DNA of 42,198 bases from IMG/VR virus record IMGVR_UViG_3300025141_000227, positions 1-42,198 of that record; one strand, 5' to 3'. Positions 8,101 to 18,100 of the stretch are shown piece after piece (position 1 is the first letter of the stretch; every line of letters starts with the position of its first letter). A program made the position numbers and the translations under genes. The notes under the pieces were generated by a model. It was given only the letters and a program-made list of their open reading frames with translations. It had not been told where the DNA came from and ran no database searches. Source of the DNA: a virus.

Positions 8101-11100
8101 GTCTGATATCTTTGAGGAAATTTCTAATTTTGGTGCTGATACCATTGATCCTGAAATTTGCCCTGACGTTAATCTGGACAAACTGGGCGGCTCCATGGGA
8201 GCATTTCAAGAGATGCTTCCTATAATAAATCAAATTATGGAAGAGTCTTTTGCGGAGGGCTCCGAGGCCAGAGACGCTCTAGATGAAGGCGCAACGAAGA
8301 TTGAAGAAATAAAAAAATCTATGGACGACAGCAACGGCATGCCGCCCAGCGTAACCTATGTGTTCAATCGTAATTTTTACAATAACTTCATGGCCATGGG
8401 CAAGCAGTCTGCCCCGGAATATGTTGACACAGACGGTACCGACAAACCCAATAACGTTTGGCTAACGAGAACTGAATCGCCCGCCGGAGACCGCACATTT
8501 TATTCTCACATGAAAAAAGACCGGTCAAATAGCGAATATGGTCGCATGCGTATGCAATACCGCTTTTTGGATAAAGTGAAACCTCGCATTAATCCGATCA
8601 ATCTAGACTTTTATTCCAATGAAGATATTATGTCGGGCCGTCCACCCTTCCGCGTTAAGGTGCCAGAAGGCCTCGTACCCGGCGTTGAGGCTACGTGGCT
8701 GGAAGGCTCCGTAGAAGATGACTCATTCACCCCGCTATATGGGGCAAGCAGCAACACATCCCCGGAAGGTATTTTGGGAGATTTTGGCTCTGAAAGCGGC
8801 TTTAACCCATATATTTTTAACTTCACATATCCTCTCCAAACACAGCTTCTGAATCTGGCCGATACCCCACTCGGCGCAGCAGACAAGCGATACTTGCAGG
8901 ATAAATTGCAAAAACAGGTTTTTCCTACTGCTTTGAATGGTATGATAGAAAGGTCAGTTAGCCAGATAGAAAAACAAGGCATCTTCACCATCTCTAAACT
9001 GAATAGCTTAAACCTCTTTAAAGACAACAGCAACTGCGATCCTGCACAAGCGGGGGACCTCTTGGATATACGAGGAATACTGGAACAACTTAAGCAAGAG
9101 TTCGGAGAGGCCGCCTGCAACGATGAGGGTACAGCCCGAGACTGTGCAAAAAATGCCCTAAAGATGGGCCTTATTTACTTGTTCATCCAGGTGTATGTTG
9201 TAGAATTTTTAATAAAGAATGTTTTTGTATTAAGTGCATTTAAGTTTGAAGAAATATTCCAAAAGCCTCTCTTGCGAGAAATGTTCTTAACTAGTATGAT
9301 TACTCAAATAGAGGAGAAACTCGGCCGTGCTGCGGGCGGAATTGAAAGGTTCATAAGGGATCAATTCGAAAAGATGCTAGTTCGTGATAAAGCTGTCAGC
9401 GCCGGCGGAATCGCCCACTCTTATAGTCCGGACACGGTGGTGTCGCTTCTTAAGACTGGGGCTGACGTGGGTAAAGATGGAGTCCCGTTTAAGACGCTAG
9501 TTCAATATTTAATTGAAGAGCGCCTAGGCTTTACTCATGAAGTTTGCGGACAGATGGTTGACACCATGCAGTCTATCAACAATATTTTGAGTCCCGCCGG
9601 TGCGCGGTCGACCTATGAGGATGACTTTATTAAAGAGATTTTGGGTGTTTACAAGGCCCCCTATGGCCACTCGCGCACCCCACAGAAATCTAACAATGGC
9701 CGCGTGTTCTTTGCCAAATATGCCTATTGGGACGGTATTTCTAACTGGGGCTCCTTGGCCTCGTCACAGATTATAGTTCCCTGGAACGAGCGCGAGCTAG
9801 CAAGGGCCCAGAGCGCCTGGGACCAGGCAGCAACATCAGCCCAAACCGGCTTAGGTCATGTCACAGCCGGCGGCCCGCTGGGCCTCTATACAACACAAGA
9901 GCTATATTATGAAGCCACATACGGCGGCCGCCCAGACGGCACCCTCCCGCGGCACACCTTAACCTTGCAGGATATATTAGGGTCCTCTGGTCCTGGAGCC
10001 ATGCCGGTCAAAACTGGTACCGCGATAGATTTTATTGACCTTATTGAGCTGACAGATGGCACGCTCCCGGAGTTTGAGGGCTTAAAGGTTGGTTATAAAT
10101 TAATATTTAACTTCCCGCAATCCGCTCGACACCATCGAACGCTGAAAAAAGAACAAAGGGAGTGGGATGCCGAGGCAACCTCTGCGGAGACGGCCGCCCT
10201 TTGGGCTCTTGCTGTAGTTGGCAACTTCAACCAACGTACAGGAATTTTCGCCACCCCGGAAACGTGGTATGAAAGTACACATGGGCCGCGCCCAACTACG
10301 GTGCAGAACGACTTTATTGAATCTTTCCCCGCGGGCCCCGTACGGGAGTTAATGACAAAAGCAATAGGCCTCCAGGCCAGATCAACGGGGCATGATTCCA
10401 TCCTTGATTCCGCTCAAACAGATCTGGATATAATCACTCCGGGCCCCCAAATCTTGGGTGATTTGCTGACGGTGAATATTAAATCTTTAGGTGACTTCAA
10501 CCCCAATGAGTTGAATGTATCCTCCCGACCCGGCGAATCGGCGGACACAATTTTCCAAAAGATCAAAAGGTTTGATCGGGTATCCCCATCCAGTCACATA
10601 CCCCGCATCAAAGAAGACCCGGAATATTCTCGCTTTATCTCACAAACGTTTAATCCAGAAATAATCATGATGATTCCTGTACTTTATAGCTTTGGACTTA
10701 CAAATACATTTTTTGATGAGATAGAGAAAAGCTTTGACACCACGAAAGTCGAAATCCTAGGACTTCTGGCGATGATTGATCGTACAGATCAAGCGCCCCC
10801 CGTACAGGGCCTGATGGCATCAGATAATTTAGAAAGCGGCCTGGCCTCTAACGGAGAGAGTGATATGAACGCTTCCGCGCGGGAGTTCATTTTGAAAATG
10901 CTCAGGGAAACACCAATTAAAATTCTTAAGGGTTTCTGTGAGATGCTCGATCCACATGTCGCGATTTGGAAATTGGTCAGACAGATCACGGGCGATGTAT
11001 TTGGGTATGTTATCGATATAATAGACACAGGGATCGACATCGCAGTTGCTTCTCAACCAGATGACTCCCCACTTAAACCGATGCTCAAAACACTTGAAGG

Positions 11101-11401
11101 AGAACAATTACTTGCACTGGCTTTCTGTGGTTTAAATACCATGAACGCCGAGGCATCTGCAGAGCTGCCAGATCCTCCGGGACCACTTGAGGCTCCATCG
11201 TTGGGCCCAAAGATGTCCGTGAATGGTGTCGACTTTACCGGCACTATTGTCGGCTTGTTCTGCATGCCCCCGTTTATATTCGGAATCATCTATCTTTTGC
11301 TGAATCTTCTAGATGATGCTGACGCCGGAGATGCTGGCTCAGAAGGCACAGGGAACTCCCAACAGAATATGGCAGACGGACAAAGTTCAAATGTTTGTTA
11401 A
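5195..11401 (+). CDS. Very large (2068 aa) virion protein in the baseplate block, function unknown
   Basis: Residues 74-114 are a Pro/Lys/Arg/Ser-rich linker, residues 527-573 a short coiled coil (EERQELEEEVEELEAEL), and residues about 1323-1350 a hydrophobic segment (GLIYLFIQVYVVEFLI). Two copies of a W..A..G-R-P repeat follow (residues 1536-1582 and 1652-1702). A second hydrophobic segment near 2015-2040 (IVGLFCMPPFIFGIIYLLL) precedes an acidic, Gly/Asn-rich end. Many regions are helical with scattered cysteines. Its size and its position between the hub/spike genes and gp25 suggest a structural role, possibly tape-measure or baseplate-associated. It is not a typical tape measure: the coiled coil is short and there are long non-helical Gly/Pro-rich stretches. 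The start ATG follows the previous stop by 2 nt. Confidence 0.7.
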   Translation: MTTDIDFNSLNVFKKFPSFIPWFDINKGTYAVIVYPDISKGVAAEADAKILKEKAIDALMEHYLPEFYPLISRPSSPASPRPSKKVQPRSTKKKKTNGRPKSRTPERAGKTTPIPPGVRDSYTTIRKQISDNLDFIKTDQGPADLEVEAPVVSKYLYNTAPGAVNFKRIREGLRAFDPNAASRQSASTPVIKGDEPCLLPGQKPPVVTFSSGMPAFSEAEELFINQYYDRKLRSAGEEIIISLGNSSRTLRELKVALEGYNKQILQYPAPLKIPLDLETIYMEMQTLVATLTDAVRRDLNLSGKRSTVLTRDDLLRIQLGPAQNILGVSYELDLADGSLEISPLKIGFISLVKYNRSVKDPWMMQTLVNHQRIISDFRSSPGGLNGILGFIKDTYGSLLSKPTVKDVIENLPIKGEPDDGSLEIEFQAPPPPGVDPLLFNRVFQATESSVTLDISNPMAMAATMSNFLNPGAIAAMEETLNDPEVQASLFAKQSGDALSAKFPLKQLIDDVIAMIDEAKGIGAAVEERQELEEEVEELEAELNAAIQNGDPLAIEDAQRAFDRAEADLTRDRTSGREGGAVKQVQNTLEIMEEVLGRFGIPELIAEALICLTMGTNFSLDRLKAAIDSALEIAGMIEDYERPKIKGDLIKLPEFPEIKFPNPITGDPPLWKQIVDMLLEILMELVMDLVLGLVEMIKLNCNNLHDRPELLGNLDAAQAMRDNLSPAAADIDPLLDNAFGQFQMNQEEGFDYLSAVSAVLTPMEICRLYNSRPDVLEPTVEKIAIFNTTWPAPSIQRLQSRNQILSFFATLSPLANMTTICNDLVNDVDVRAAVENYCLNEADFAPLADQESIKKLADMLNNGIPVDPASLLPNLLCPEHPQFLDNPIVNRIIPSMFNSTADNVKMQFIYSVENSRTAMLEPKIIAGPGAGGRGGNPALNAALKDLCVHGKVGDDCVEPEPPNSKFLSILSDIFEEISNFGADTIDPEICPDVNLDKLGGSMGAFQEMLPIINQIMEESFAEGSEARDALDEGATKIEEIKKSMDDSNGMPPSVTYVFNRNFYNNFMAMGKQSAPEYVDTDGTDKPNNVWLTRTESPAGDRTFYSHMKKDRSNSEYGRMRMQYRFLDKVKPRINPINLDFYSNEDIMSGRPPFRVKVPEGLVPGVEATWLEGSVEDDSFTPLYGASSNTSPEGILGDFGSESGFNPYIFNFTYPLQTQLLNLADTPLGAADKRYLQDKLQKQVFPTALNGMIERSVSQIEKQGIFTISKLNSLNLFKDNSNCDPAQAGDLLDIRGILEQLKQEFGEAACNDEGTARDCAKNALKMGLIYLFIQVYVVEFLIKNVFVLSAFKFEEIFQKPLLREMFLTSMITQIEEKLGRAAGGIERFIRDQFEKMLVRDKAVSAGGIAHSYSPDTVVSLLKTGADVGKDGVPFKTLVQYLIEERLGFTHEVCGQMVDTMQSINNILSPAGARSTYEDDFIKEILGVYKAPYGHSRTPQKSNNGRVFFAKYAYWDGISNWGSLASSQIIVPWNERELARAQSAWDQAATSAQTGLGHVTAGGPLGLYTTQELYYEATYGGRPDGTLPRHTLTLQDILGSSGPGAMPVKTGTAIDFIDLIELTDGTLPEFEGLKVGYKLIFNFPQSARHHRTLKKEQREWDAEATSAETAALWALAVVGNFNQRTGIFATPETWYESTHGPRPTTVQNDFIESFPAGPVRELMTKAIGLQARSTGHDSILDSAQTDLDIITPGPQILGDLLTVNIKSLGDFNPNELNVSSRPGESADTIFQKIKRFDRVSPSSHIPRIKEDPEYSRFISQTFNPEIIMMIPVLYSFGLTNTFFDEIEKSFDTTKVEILGLLAMIDRTDQAPPVQGLMASDNLESGLASNGESDMNASAREFILKMLRETPIKILKGFCEMLDPHVAIWKLVRQITGDVFGYVIDIIDTGIDIAVASQPDDSPLKPMLKTLEGEQLLALAFCGLNTMNAEASAELPDPPGPLEAPSLGPKMSVNGVDFTGTIVGLFCMPPFIFGIIYLLLNLLDDADAGDAGSEGTGNSQQNMADGQSSNVC
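9800..9940 (+). repeat. Protein-level W..A..G-R-P repeat, copy 1 in the 2068-aa protein
   Basis: Encodes about 47 residues running from SAWDQAATSAQTG to YYEATYGGRPDG. It resembles the copy at 10145-10300 in spacing and key residues: WD, ATSA-T, a T-E-xx-YE turn, then G-x-RP. DNA identity between copies is low, so this is an old duplication or a recurrent module. Confidence 0.55.
10145..10300 (+). repeat. Protein-level W..A..G-R-P repeat, copy 2 in the 2068-aa protein
   Basis: Encodes about 52 residues from REWDAEATSAETAALW to TWYESTHGPRPTT. It shares WD..ATSA.T and the closing YE.T.G.RP with copy 1. A weaker third version ends the 1004-aa protein near 32492-32608 (NEWDAKRKAW ... LHGRRP). Confidence 0.55.
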
Positions 11402-11417
11402 AAAACATCTTTTTTAA
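11398..11417. repeat. AT-only inverted repeat at the end of the 2068-aa gene
   Basis: A perfect 8-bp stem (TTAAAAAA / TTTTTTAA) with a 4-nt loop (CATC) spans the stop codon and the start of the 38-nt gap before the gp25-like gene. It has no GC base pairs, so it would be a weak hairpin. It could be a weak terminator or mRNA-end signal, or chance in AT-rich spacer. Confidence 0.35.
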
Positions 11418-11439
11418 GTAATTACTGAGAGGGCGAGAG

Positions 11440-11823
11440 ATGACAACTGGATTAGCACCTTTATTACCTATTGAATCAAGCAGGTTTGAATTGATTACCG
11501 ACTATCTTACGTTGGCGAAACAAAATTTAAAAATGCTTATTCTTACTAGTCCTGGTGAAAGAATGATGGATATTAATTTTGGCGTCGGTCTTAAGCGATA
11601 TTTGTTCGATATGAATAACGAGTCTACATACCAGGACATAGCATCTAATATACGATCACAAGTGTCGAGGTATATGCCTTTTATAGAGATTCAGAAAGTG
11701 GAGTTTAGAACACCAGAGAACGATCCAGACATATTCCCAAATGACGTACGCACAAGAGTTACTTTTAAGGTTGTGCCGCTTCGGATCACAGGAATGCTGC
11801 AGCTTGATACAAATTTGGACTAA
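11440..11823 (+). CDS. gp25-like baseplate wedge protein (GPW/gp25 family)
   Basis: 127 aa. The family core is clear: LTSPGERMMDINFGVGLKRYLFD, the conserved turn of the gp25/phage P2 gpW family, followed by the helix of an SNIRSQVSRYMPFI segment and C-terminal strands (VTFKVVPLRI). Family members form part of the inner baseplate wedge that connects to the hub and starts sheath assembly. The length matches T4 gp25 (about 130 aa). The start has a GAGAGGGCGAGAG leader directly upstream. The next gene encodes gp6-like protein, the usual wedge partner, which supports the call. Confidence 0.9.
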   Translation: MTTGLAPLLPIESSRFELITDYLTLAKQNLKMLILTSPGERMMDINFGVGLKRYLFDMNNESTYQDIASNIRSQVSRYMPFIEIQKVEFRTPENDPDIFPNDVRTRVTFKVVPLRITGMLQLDTNLD

Positions 11824-11841
11824 TTATACCGAGGTGGACAT

Positions 11842-13632
11842 ATGTCAAAGAAATTAGAGGCCATTGATTATACTAGTAGAGATTTTGCATCCATCCGGCA
11901 GGATCTAGAAAATTTTGCACGTAGATATTATCCAGATACCTATCGAGATTTCAACGAAGCCAGCTTCGGCTCCCTCATGTTGGATACCGTTTCTTATGTT
12001 GGAGATATTCTCTCCTTTTACTTGGACTACCAGGCCAACGAGAGTTTTCTAGATACTGCTATTGAGTACAACAACGTGGTGCGCCTCGTTCGCCAGATGG
12101 GACTCAAGATTAATCCTAGTCCATCTTCTTATGGAGTTGTGACGCTCTATATTAAAGTCCCGGCGTCGACCACTACACAGGGCCCTGATACCAACTATAT
12201 TCCTGTATTAAAGTCCGGCTCCGAATTTACGAGCGACGCCGGCGGCTATTATACTTTAGTAGATGACGTAGATTTTGCAAAAGAGCAAAACCAGATTGTT
12301 GTGAGTGACGCGAGCAGCACCGGTGCACCAACTCATTTCGTTATTCGCGCGCAAGGCCGCGCCGTCTCTGGTCGAATCGGCAGGGATAAAGTTAGTGTGG
12401 GAAATTTTCAACGTTTTCGAAGAGTTCCCCTATCTATAGCAAAAATTAACAATGTTGTGAGCGTTTACGATCTCGATGGCCATCGCTTCTACGAGGTAGA
12501 CCATTTAACACAGAATGTTATATACAAAGCTGTGAAAAACACAACAACTACTCGAGCCACAGTTCCAAATATTCTCAAGCCCTTTCCGGTCCCTCGCCGG
12601 TTTACGGTTGAGTTTGAAAATGGGGGCACCTTTTTACAGTTTGGGTATGGTTCGAGCGCCGAGCTGACAAATGGATCTGTTGTTGATCCTTCCAATTTGA
12701 TGTTAAACATGAATGGTCGCGACTATGTGACAGACGCCGGCTTCGATCCCACAAAACTGCTCGACACAGACAAGCTCGGCATCGCCCCGGCTAACACAGA
12801 TTTAATAATCTCTTTCCGATATAACACCACAAACGATGTTAATGCAGCTGTGAATTCCATTAATGAGGTCACTCGCGCACTGGTATCTTTTAAAGAAGAA
12901 AATCTTTTAACAAGCGACAAGAAAAGCAATGTTGTTGGTTCTGTGCAGGTTGTGAACGAAGAGCAATTTGTCGGAAGCGTCGCTTTACCAAATTCAGACG
13001 AAATTAAACAGCGCGCCTATAGCTATTTCGCAACACAGAATCGCGCCGTAACCGGCGAAGATTATAAAGCTATTAGTTATGGCATGCCAGCTAAGTTCGG
13101 AAAAGTGAAGCGCGCAGCCATCGTTCGCGATTTTGATGCGTTTAAACGAAACCTCAATCTATACGTCGTCTCGGAAAATGCCAGCGGCAAATTAGTAACT
13201 GCCAACGCTACTTTAAAAAATAATCTTAAAAATTGGCTTGGACAGTATAAAATGATTAATGACACTGTTGATATATTAGATGCTAGGATTATTAATTTTG
13301 GAATTGAATATGAGGTTAGCATAGATATCAGCGCAAATCGATTTAATGTTATTAATTCTGCCTCCCGGGCGCTGGCCGCCAAATTCTCTCGCTCCTATGA
13401 CATCGGTGAATCGATAAGCCTGTCGGACATTTATAAAACTCTTAACAAGGTTGAGGGACTTTTGGATGTTATTAGGGTTAAGATTGTTGAAAAATCTGGA
13501 TCGAACTATTCGGGTGATTCTTATGATTTCATGGCTGCCACAAGTGCTGACAATATGCGTATATTGGCTGAAGAAAATATTGTTTTTGAGATAAAATTCC
13601 CGAACACGGATATCAGAGGGAGCATTAAATAA
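11842..13632 (+). CDS. gp6-like baseplate wedge protein (baseplate J-like)
   Basis: 596 aa. The N-terminus has the family pattern DYTSRDFASIRQDLENFARRYYPD followed by FNEASFGSLMLDTVSYVGDILSFYLDYQANESFLDTA, as in T4 gp6 and P2 gpJ-related wedge proteins. The C-terminal part contains the repeated alpha/beta arrangement (NRAVTGEDYKAISYGMP, ILDARIINFGIEYEVSIDIS, SLSDIYKTLNKVEGLLDVIRVKI) seen in baseplate J proteins. In T4, gp6 forms the ring that joins the wedges around the hub. A strong GAGGTGGA lies just before the ATG. It sits 18 nt after the gp25-like gene and its stop overlaps the next ATG by one base. Confidence 0.9.
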   Translation: MSKKLEAIDYTSRDFASIRQDLENFARRYYPDTYRDFNEASFGSLMLDTVSYVGDILSFYLDYQANESFLDTAIEYNNVVRLVRQMGLKINPSPSSYGVVTLYIKVPASTTTQGPDTNYIPVLKSGSEFTSDAGGYYTLVDDVDFAKEQNQIVVSDASSTGAPTHFVIRAQGRAVSGRIGRDKVSVGNFQRFRRVPLSIAKINNVVSVYDLDGHRFYEVDHLTQNVIYKAVKNTTTTRATVPNILKPFPVPRRFTVEFENGGTFLQFGYGSSAELTNGSVVDPSNLMLNMNGRDYVTDAGFDPTKLLDTDKLGIAPANTDLIISFRYNTTNDVNAAVNSINEVTRALVSFKEENLLTSDKKSNVVGSVQVVNEEQFVGSVALPNSDEIKQRAYSYFATQNRAVTGEDYKAISYGMPAKFGKVKRAAIVRDFDAFKRNLNLYVVSENASGKLVTANATLKNNLKNWLGQYKMINDTVDILDARIINFGIEYEVSIDISANRFNVINSASRALAAKFSRSYDIGESISLSDIYKTLNKVEGLLDVIRVKIVEKSGSNYSGDSYDFMAATSADNMRILAEENIVFEIKFPNTDIRGSIK

Positions 13633-15185
13633 TGGGCTTCAAGAGATATACGGCTAGCGCCGACACTACCATTACCAATGCTTTTAAGGCGAACCTAAGC
13701 ACCAGAGGTACAGGTTCTAACATGGGTTATGCAGACTCGGTAGAAATCTTTTCAATCTATGGTCAGAGTTCTGCCTCGACCACCGGGCAAACTCAAGAGC
13801 TATCGAGAGCGCTCATTCAGTTCCCCATTACCACTGTCGCTGCCGACCGAACCGCTGGGAGAATCCCAGCGTCCGGAAGTGTCAACTTTTTCCTTAAGAT
13901 GAGCAATGCCAAGCATCCTTGGACCCTCCCCCAGGACTTTACCTTGGTTGTAGCAGCTGTTTCACGCTCATGGGCCGAAGGTGACGGTCTGGATATGGAT
14001 GAATACTCAGACGCAGGAAAGTCTAATTGGATGTCGGCGTCTACTACCGTAGCGTGGACCAAGAACGGAGGGGACTATCGGGACGATAACGAGGCGTCCG
14101 ACTCACCCGTATACCGTCAGACATTCGAGCAAGGCTATGAAGATTTAGAAATCAACATTACCCCAACCATTGAGAGGTGGATGCAAACATCCGGGACCAC
14201 GAAACATGTTCCCAACTATGGCCTAGGCGTTTTCTTAACCTCAAGCCAGGAGGCGTATACAGCCGCAGCCTATGCTAATGGTGTTTTACAAAATACCGGC
14301 GGAGCAGATACCTCATACTACACCAAGAAGTTCTTCGCGCGTTCAAGTGAGTACTTCTATAAACGACCATGGATCGAAGCACGTTGGGATTCCCGCGTCA
14401 CTGATGAGAGGGGCTCATTTTACTACAGTAGCTCTGCGGCCCCAGCCACGGATAACCTCAATACTCTGTACTTGTATAACTATGTTCGCGGTCAGCTTAC
14501 AAATATTCCAAATCTTACCAGCAACCTTCTGTATGTTTCTCTCTTCTCAGGAAACGCCGGCAACACAAAACCATCTGGAATTCAAGCTCTTTCTGGCGCC
14601 GGCGCTGGCAACGCTGTTTGTGTTACGGGCGGTTTGGTTAGTACAGGAATATACACAGCATCTATCTGTATGACCTCTTCATCGGCTAACGGAGCACCGT
14701 CTAAAATGTTTGATGTGTGGTCGTCCCTGCCGACAGGCTCTACTCAATATAAAACCGGCTCTTTCTCCACTAAAACTTTCCGCAACTTTGAAGGCGCGCC
14801 AACATTTGAAAGAGTTACTTCTATCAAAAATCTTCAACCTTCGTACCGAAGGAATCAGAAGGTGCGCTTCCGAACTTTTGTGCGAGATAAGAATTGGAGC
14901 CCCACCATTTATACGGTGGCCACCAATGTTAATCCTACGGAAATTATTGAAAGCGCATCTTATCGTATTTTGCGAATGATCGATAATTACGAAGTGCTTC
15001 CATATGGTACTGGAAGCGAGTATTCAACATACTTGTCCTACGACGTAAGCGGCAACTATTTTGATTTAGATATGCTGGAATTGGAAGCTGGATATATGTA
15101 TGGGATTAAATTTTCTTATTATAATGGTAGTATAGCAACGTGGGTCGAACAATCAGAAACGTTCAAATTTAGGGTTGACGAATAA
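13632..15185 (+). CDS. DNRLRE-like beta-rich virion protein (517 aa)
   Basis: The first 200 residues resemble DNRLRE-type beta-sandwich domains: SADTTITNAFKANLSTRG, a SRALIQFPI strand, AVSRSWAEGDGLDMDEYSD, and an EINITPTIERWM segment. These domains usually occur in bacterial surface and carbohydrate-active proteins, here probably as a structural or adhesive module. The remaining 300 residues are beta-rich, with many aromatics, Ser, Thr and Gly. It begins one base inside the gp6-like stop (TAATG) and precedes the giant LamG protein, so it probably belongs to the outer baseplate or tail-fibre attachment. No catalytic motif seen. Domain call by eye. Confidence 0.6.
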   Translation: MGFKRYTASADTTITNAFKANLSTRGTGSNMGYADSVEIFSIYGQSSASTTGQTQELSRALIQFPITTVAADRTAGRIPASGSVNFFLKMSNAKHPWTLPQDFTLVVAAVSRSWAEGDGLDMDEYSDAGKSNWMSASTTVAWTKNGGDYRDDNEASDSPVYRQTFEQGYEDLEINITPTIERWMQTSGTTKHVPNYGLGVFLTSSQEAYTAAAYANGVLQNTGGADTSYYTKKFFARSSEYFYKRPWIEARWDSRVTDERGSFYYSSSAAPATDNLNTLYLYNYVRGQLTNIPNLTSNLLYVSLFSGNAGNTKPSGIQALSGAGAGNAVCVTGGLVSTGIYTASICMTSSSANGAPSKMFDVWSSLPTGSTQYKTGSFSTKTFRNFEGAPTFERVTSIKNLQPSYRRNQKVRFRTFVRDKNWSPTIYTVATNVNPTEIIESASYRILRMIDNYEVLPYGTGSEYSTYLSYDVSGNYFDLDMLELEAGYMYGIKFSYYNGSIATWVEQSETFKFRVDE

Positions 15186-15192
15186 TTAGGAT

Positions 15193-18100
15193 ATGAGCTT
15201 TAAACATCTTTTTGAAAAAGCACAAACACTCAAGTCACTTTCCAACCAGTCAGCAGATGAGGTTGGATCTGCAATTGAGTCGGCTGAATATCAAAGACAA
15301 GATATTATAAAAGAGCGCAGGTTTATTCCTGCGGTTGATTATACAACTGCCTCTAATTTTGCTCGGTACGGATCAGCCGAGAAATATTATGGTGAATCCA
15401 TAGATCGGATTTACAAGACCTATCCATATGATGGCTCCCTTCGCGAGCGGCTTAAGTGGGAAAATGAATCTACGGAGATAGATCTCTATATTCTAAACAA
15501 CCTTTATCCGCGTCGTACAGGTTATGGCCTGATGTCCCCTAGCGGGTGGGGAACCAGAAATGGGTCGCTTGCTAATGGTTATGGTCTCCCCAATACTTTA
15601 GAATACATTTATTTTAAGGGTGGTCCGCATCCAAATCCGGATGGCATGTCGCCGCTTAGCCTTCAGTTTACCGGGTCTAACTTTTATGATACCGGTTCTA
15701 ACAGAACATCGAACCTTAAATATGATCTGTCTGGCGATGGAGTTACTGTAGAGTTCTGGATGAAGAAGGATGCATATGCGTCTTCATTGACCACCAAAGA
15801 GGTGATCTTCGACATGTGGAATGGCGCCACTGAGGGATTGGCCCACTATGGACGACTGTCCTTGGCTCTAAATTCCTCAAACGAAGGCGCCGCAGTCTTC
15901 ACTGCGACCCTGCTTTCGGGATCTGACGGAGTAAGTGAGAGTTCAATCGGTAGTGCGGTCACCATAGCGGACTCAACATGGCACCACTATGCGTTCTCCT
16001 TTAAAAATGCCACAGCCGGCATTACCAGCAGAGTCTATATTGATGGGGCCCTCAATCAGGAGTCTACTCTTGGCAGCGACGCCCTTAATGAAGTAACTGG
16101 TGCGATGCAGGCCACACTAGGTGCCCTAGCAACCACTCTTGGCGGAGCCGCCCAATACGCAGGCAAACTCTCCGCATCTTTAGATGAGTTTCGATACTGG
16201 AAAACTCAGCGAAGTAGCCAAGACGTCGGCCGCTTCTGGTTTACGCAAGTTGGGGGTGGTGTTAACACTGATCCGCAGACATTCAAGGACACTACAGAAG
16301 TGGCCAACACTACTTTAGGTGTTTATTACAAATTTAACGAGGGCATTACTGGCACGAGTTCGGTCGACAGCAACGTTTTGGATTATTCCGGCCGCATATC
16401 AAACGGCGCCTGGACTGGGTACACTAGCGACTCACGTAACACTGGCTCAGCCATCATCTCTTCAAGCGCTGCTATTAAAGAATTTGAAGATCCGATTATT
16501 TATTCCTTTGATCCCGCGGTGGTTACTCTTCGAGCCGGTCTTATTCAGTCTGGTTCTGACCATGATGCCTCAAATGCCGCCTCTATCTATAAATCCATCC
16601 CTGCCTGGATAACAGAAGAGGATGTCGAGCGTGGATCTCAGCTTCATAACGTAACTCAGATCATGGCGAGCTATCTGGACACTCTTCATCTACAGATCGA
16701 GTCACTAAATAAGCTCAAGGATATCAACTACGTAAGTGGATCAGATAAGGTTAGCGTTTTTTCAGAACGACTTCTTATGTCTACGGGTCTTGTGTCTCCG
16801 GAACTGTTTGTTGACGCGACAGTACTTGAAAAACTCGGTGACCGCAGCGAAGATCGTGTATTTGAAAAGAATATTACAGAGATTAAGAATCAGATTTATC
16901 AGAACATTTACAACAATTTATCCTACATTTACAAGACAAAGGGAACTGAAAAATCATTTAGGAATTTGATTCGATGTTTCGGTATTGATGATGAGCTAAT
17001 CAAGATCAACATGTATGCTAATAATGCAGAGTTTGATTTTACGACAAACCGAAAAAACCAGTCATATGGTAAAAAGTATGTCAACTTTAATTCGATTCGT
17101 AGCATGGATGCTAACGTTTTCCAATTTCGGGATCCCGGTGACACCACAAATACTTATGGTTTTATTTCTTCGAGCACCAATTTAACTGGCGGATTTGCCT
17201 TTACCATGGAGGCAGACGTTCTATTCCCTGAGAAGTTTGATCAAAGTCATGACTTTTATCAGGACACAAATATTATTTCGTGCTCTCTTTTTGGTGTACA
17301 CGCCACGACAGCACAGTCGTCAGACACCGCCGGCTCCGAAAACGCCCAGACAGACACAGCATTTCCCACAGATGATGCAACAAACTTCCAGGTTTATGCT
17401 GTTAGGGAAACAAAGGACTCTCCTAACGTTACCTTTATCCTGAAGAGTAGCACCGGTGGCAAGGTACCAACTCTTACGAGTTCGATGTATTATGATGTTT
17501 ATGATAATAACCAGTGGAACTTTGCTGTTAAGATTAGCCCCTCTCGTTATCCTTGGACAGCATATGTGCCTACCGCGCCAATAGCTGACTATGATATTGA
17601 ATTCCAAGGAGTCAATGTCGACGCCGGCGTGGTTGTTAATAGCTTCAATGTGACAGGCACGGCAACCGCCCCCGGAGCAGCCTTTATGACTGGTTCTCGT
17701 CGAGCATTCGTTGGCGCCCACCGCACGAACATGACGGGGACTGTCCTTCAGCGCTGTGATGCTAAGATCGGCTCGTGCCGATTGTGGCTCGACAAGCTCA
17801 GCCAGGAGACAATTAAAGCTCACGCCCTCGACCCCACCAATTATGGCCTCGCTGACACAGGGCTCTATGCGTTCCCATTCCAAGCCACTGCTAGCTACGG
17901 CGACCTTCCACGTATCAACACATTAATGTTGAACTGGGACTTCAACCAGAATACCGGATCCGATGCTGCCGGCAGTTTCCGCGTCGCTGATTTGTCTTCT
18001 GGTTCTGCAACCATGGCATCAACTAGGAACGATTGGCTTGGAAACATACTTTATTATCAGCATCCAGGTTCTGGTTCAAGTTTTTCCGCTAGCGCCACCT

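Noticed and set aside
5195-11401. Tape-measure protein call for the 2068-aa gene
   Set aside because: It is long and has hydrophobic segments, but the coiled coil is short and Gly/Pro-rich non-helical stretches are extensive. Left as unknown function.
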